From NCBI GenBank assembly GCA_009760855.2, contig WPIO01000047.1, positions 1,535,001 to 1,599,000 of the forward strand: a stretch of 64,000 nt of DNA, read 5' to 3'. Below are positions 55,401 to 58,400 of this stretch, piece after piece. How positions within the stretch are numbered: position 1 is the stretch's first letter; each line of letters starts with the position of its first letter. The stretch comes from Cristatella mucedo (Eukaryota > Bryozoa > Phylactolaemata > Cristatellidae). The position numbers and the translations under genes were made by a program. The notes beneath the pieces are model-generated. The model saw only the letters and a list, made by a program, of their open reading frames with translations, searched no databases and was not told where the DNA came from.

Positions 55401-58400
55401 TATATTTGCACCATCTTGACCCCTATCGACCCTTACGGCACATCTGATTATAGCTTTATATTTCCTATGCAGGATGTGTAAAGTGCCTATTGAGAGATTT
55501 GGTTCTCTTAGGTTGCTACATAAATGCTTTACTACTATTACTACTGTTATATGCAGATTTCACTCTCTCGAAAAGTGTTTATTTTCAAGAGTAAATGCCC
55601 AGAAAATACTGAAAAGACTGGTTTATCAATCGAATAATTGTTTAGTGCACTTTTCAAAAGACATACATGTAGAAATGAGATCTGCAGTTTTGACGACTTC
55701 CGCATAAAAACAATGCATTGAAAAAAAAACGATTAGGAACATGGCTAAAATCGGGGATGCCTCAGACAAGAGTATGACAAACAGTCAAACTAGCTTATGC
55801 ACTTTTGACATCGCATCTAGATTACTACCATTCTCTTTACTCAGGACTTTCGGCCTCTGCCCTTAATCGTCTGCAACTAGTACAAAACTCGGCAGCTCCT
55901 CCGGTCTGTCGTCAACGGAATAGCTGCCACATCGCATTACTTCCGGCTGAGCTTCACTGGCTCCCTATCAAACATCGAACTGACGTCAAGATCCTGTCTC
56001 TGGCTTACAGGTTGCTTCCCTTGCTTGCACCAGCCTACCTATCCAACTTCCTTGCTCATCCATTATGCTCTAACACCACCAACTCATCGGCTTCTAGTCG
56101 TCTCGCCGTTCCTCGGACTAAATCGAAATCATTTGGTGATAGGGCCTTCAGTTTGTGTGCCCGACAGTCTTGAACTTGTTTCCGGCTTCTGTCAAAATTA
56201 GCTAAGACATTACTGTCAGCAAAGAAGCATCTACTCCCATCGCTTTCCCTTCACCTTGTAAACTTTTTTTTGCTCCGGTGTGCTTTGCGTGCTTGCCTGT
56301 GCAAGATTAAATGTGTTCTACTAATCAGGGGTGCTACAAACTGGTGACTATTAAGTGTATTCTTGTGTGTTTTGCATGCTGGCACAATCATGATATTTTT
56401 ATGCTTATGTATGCTTGTGCAACCATGATATCATGCATGTCGTTAACTCTTGGTTATTGATTCTCTTGCAGGGACTTTTAAAACGCCAGGATAGAGACTG
56501 TTTCCTCTCAGTTCAGTATGATCTGGCTTTGCCCAAAGGTAAAGTGCTAGCCTTCAACGACCTTGATCGTGGGCTTGAGCTCTTCGGCATATGTAAACCA
56601 CCTAGGATAGTGATTAAGTTCTCTTTGGGCATTATACAAATACATTAAATTGTACATATGACCTATAACTAGTATTACTATTGCAGTAAATCAAGCAAAC
56701 GTTCACCAATATTAAAGCGAGCACACTGTGCCACATAATCGCGACTAAGGAAGTATGCGTAAACAATTCACACACATAAATGACCATTAATTAAGGAAAC
56801 AAGCTACATACTCAATACCATTAATCATGCATTTTGGTGAATATATGCTATACCTATACTCAATACCATTAATCATGCATTTTGGTGAATATATGCTATA
56901 CCTATAGATATTGCAAGCCAGCTGAAGAGGCATATGAACAACCCGAATTATTCGGTGTTTATATGCCAGTTTTCACTCGTTTTAATATTAGTGAAAGTTT
57001 GCTTGATTTACGCTTTGCAGCTTCACTCTTTTCGCGATTCGCATTTTTTTGGTGCCTTCGATGTTTAGTTAAAGGATTCCACGGAGCATAATGACTTTTA
57101 CAGAGAAATTATTACTATTTCGAAAACTTCAGATAAGCATCAACAAAGGAAGCTCACTACTAACCACCATTTATAATTGACAAGGCATTCACAACCAACC
57201 ACTGGCAATTCATTTTCACACAAAAACATGAACATATGTAGCGATGCAGCTGAACCTCACGAAATCTTGCACGTGAACGACCAATGCCAAGTAAGTACCC
57301 GAATACCGCTGCAATAGCAGCAAACGAGTAATAATAATAATACACTTGATAAAGCACCCTCGGAGAACTCAATCTCTTCCTAGGCACTTTACATTTGCTG
57401 CAACGCTCGCAAGCACTACGACGACCTTGTCACGAAGCCCAGAAACGAGTCCGCAACAGGTGCCGGCCAGACAGGAGCTTAGGGTATCCTTGGCTAAGTA
57501 AACATGGGTATCGAGCAAGCCTGCGCCGCTGCTAAAAGAAAGATGGGGCGCTGCGCTGCTCGACATCGACTTTTGAGGCTACAACGAGTACCTCTTTTCG
57601 TCGTAATGTCCGTGTCCTCCTCGTCTGGCAAAACGTCGTTAGTTAGACTGGCCTCACCACCGGGATCCTGTAATAGGCCGCACGAGTGAGATCAATTCAC
57701 CCTGATGCTCACACAGGTCGCTGCCACAGGCCGAACCCCGAGCACCACAAAACCTTCGAAGAGACTGATCACTGGCCACTGGCCAGTGGGCAGGACAGGG
57801 CAATGCAGGCTCCTTCCTTGCCTAATATATAATTAATACAATTCATTTACATAGCGCCCCAAGAGAACTTAATCTCTATTCAGGCGCTTCACATGTGGCT
57901 CGGGGCTCGAGCCCACGACCTCAGTCAGACCTTGGTCGGGGCAAGCACCTTAACCGCTAGACCAAACCAGCTCAGCTAGCTTGTGCTTCTCTGTTGCAAG
58001 GCAAAGCCTGAAATGCTGCCGCCTTCTGTCTCCTTAACAGCTGACAGCGAGCCAGACAGCCGCCAGGCACATGAATCACAGCCAGGATAGCATAAACATG
58101 CTAAAAGAACTTGCGTCCCTTCAAAATGACAAGACGATAGGCAAGCGATAATCAGAGCCATAAACATTGCGCACACGTGACAGCAATGAGCTCCAACAGC
58201 AAGGCCGGAGTGCCTGCACAGAATGTCTAATGCCACTTTCAAGTTAGGCAAATATTAAAATATTAAAAATAACAAATTAACATGAACACCCATACCCAGT
58301 GTCTACTGCTGCCAACAGTGATCTGTACAGAAACGACATGACAACAGACCGTTTGCACCACACTCCTGGCACCGAGTGCTATAGCAAACTCATTGGCTGG

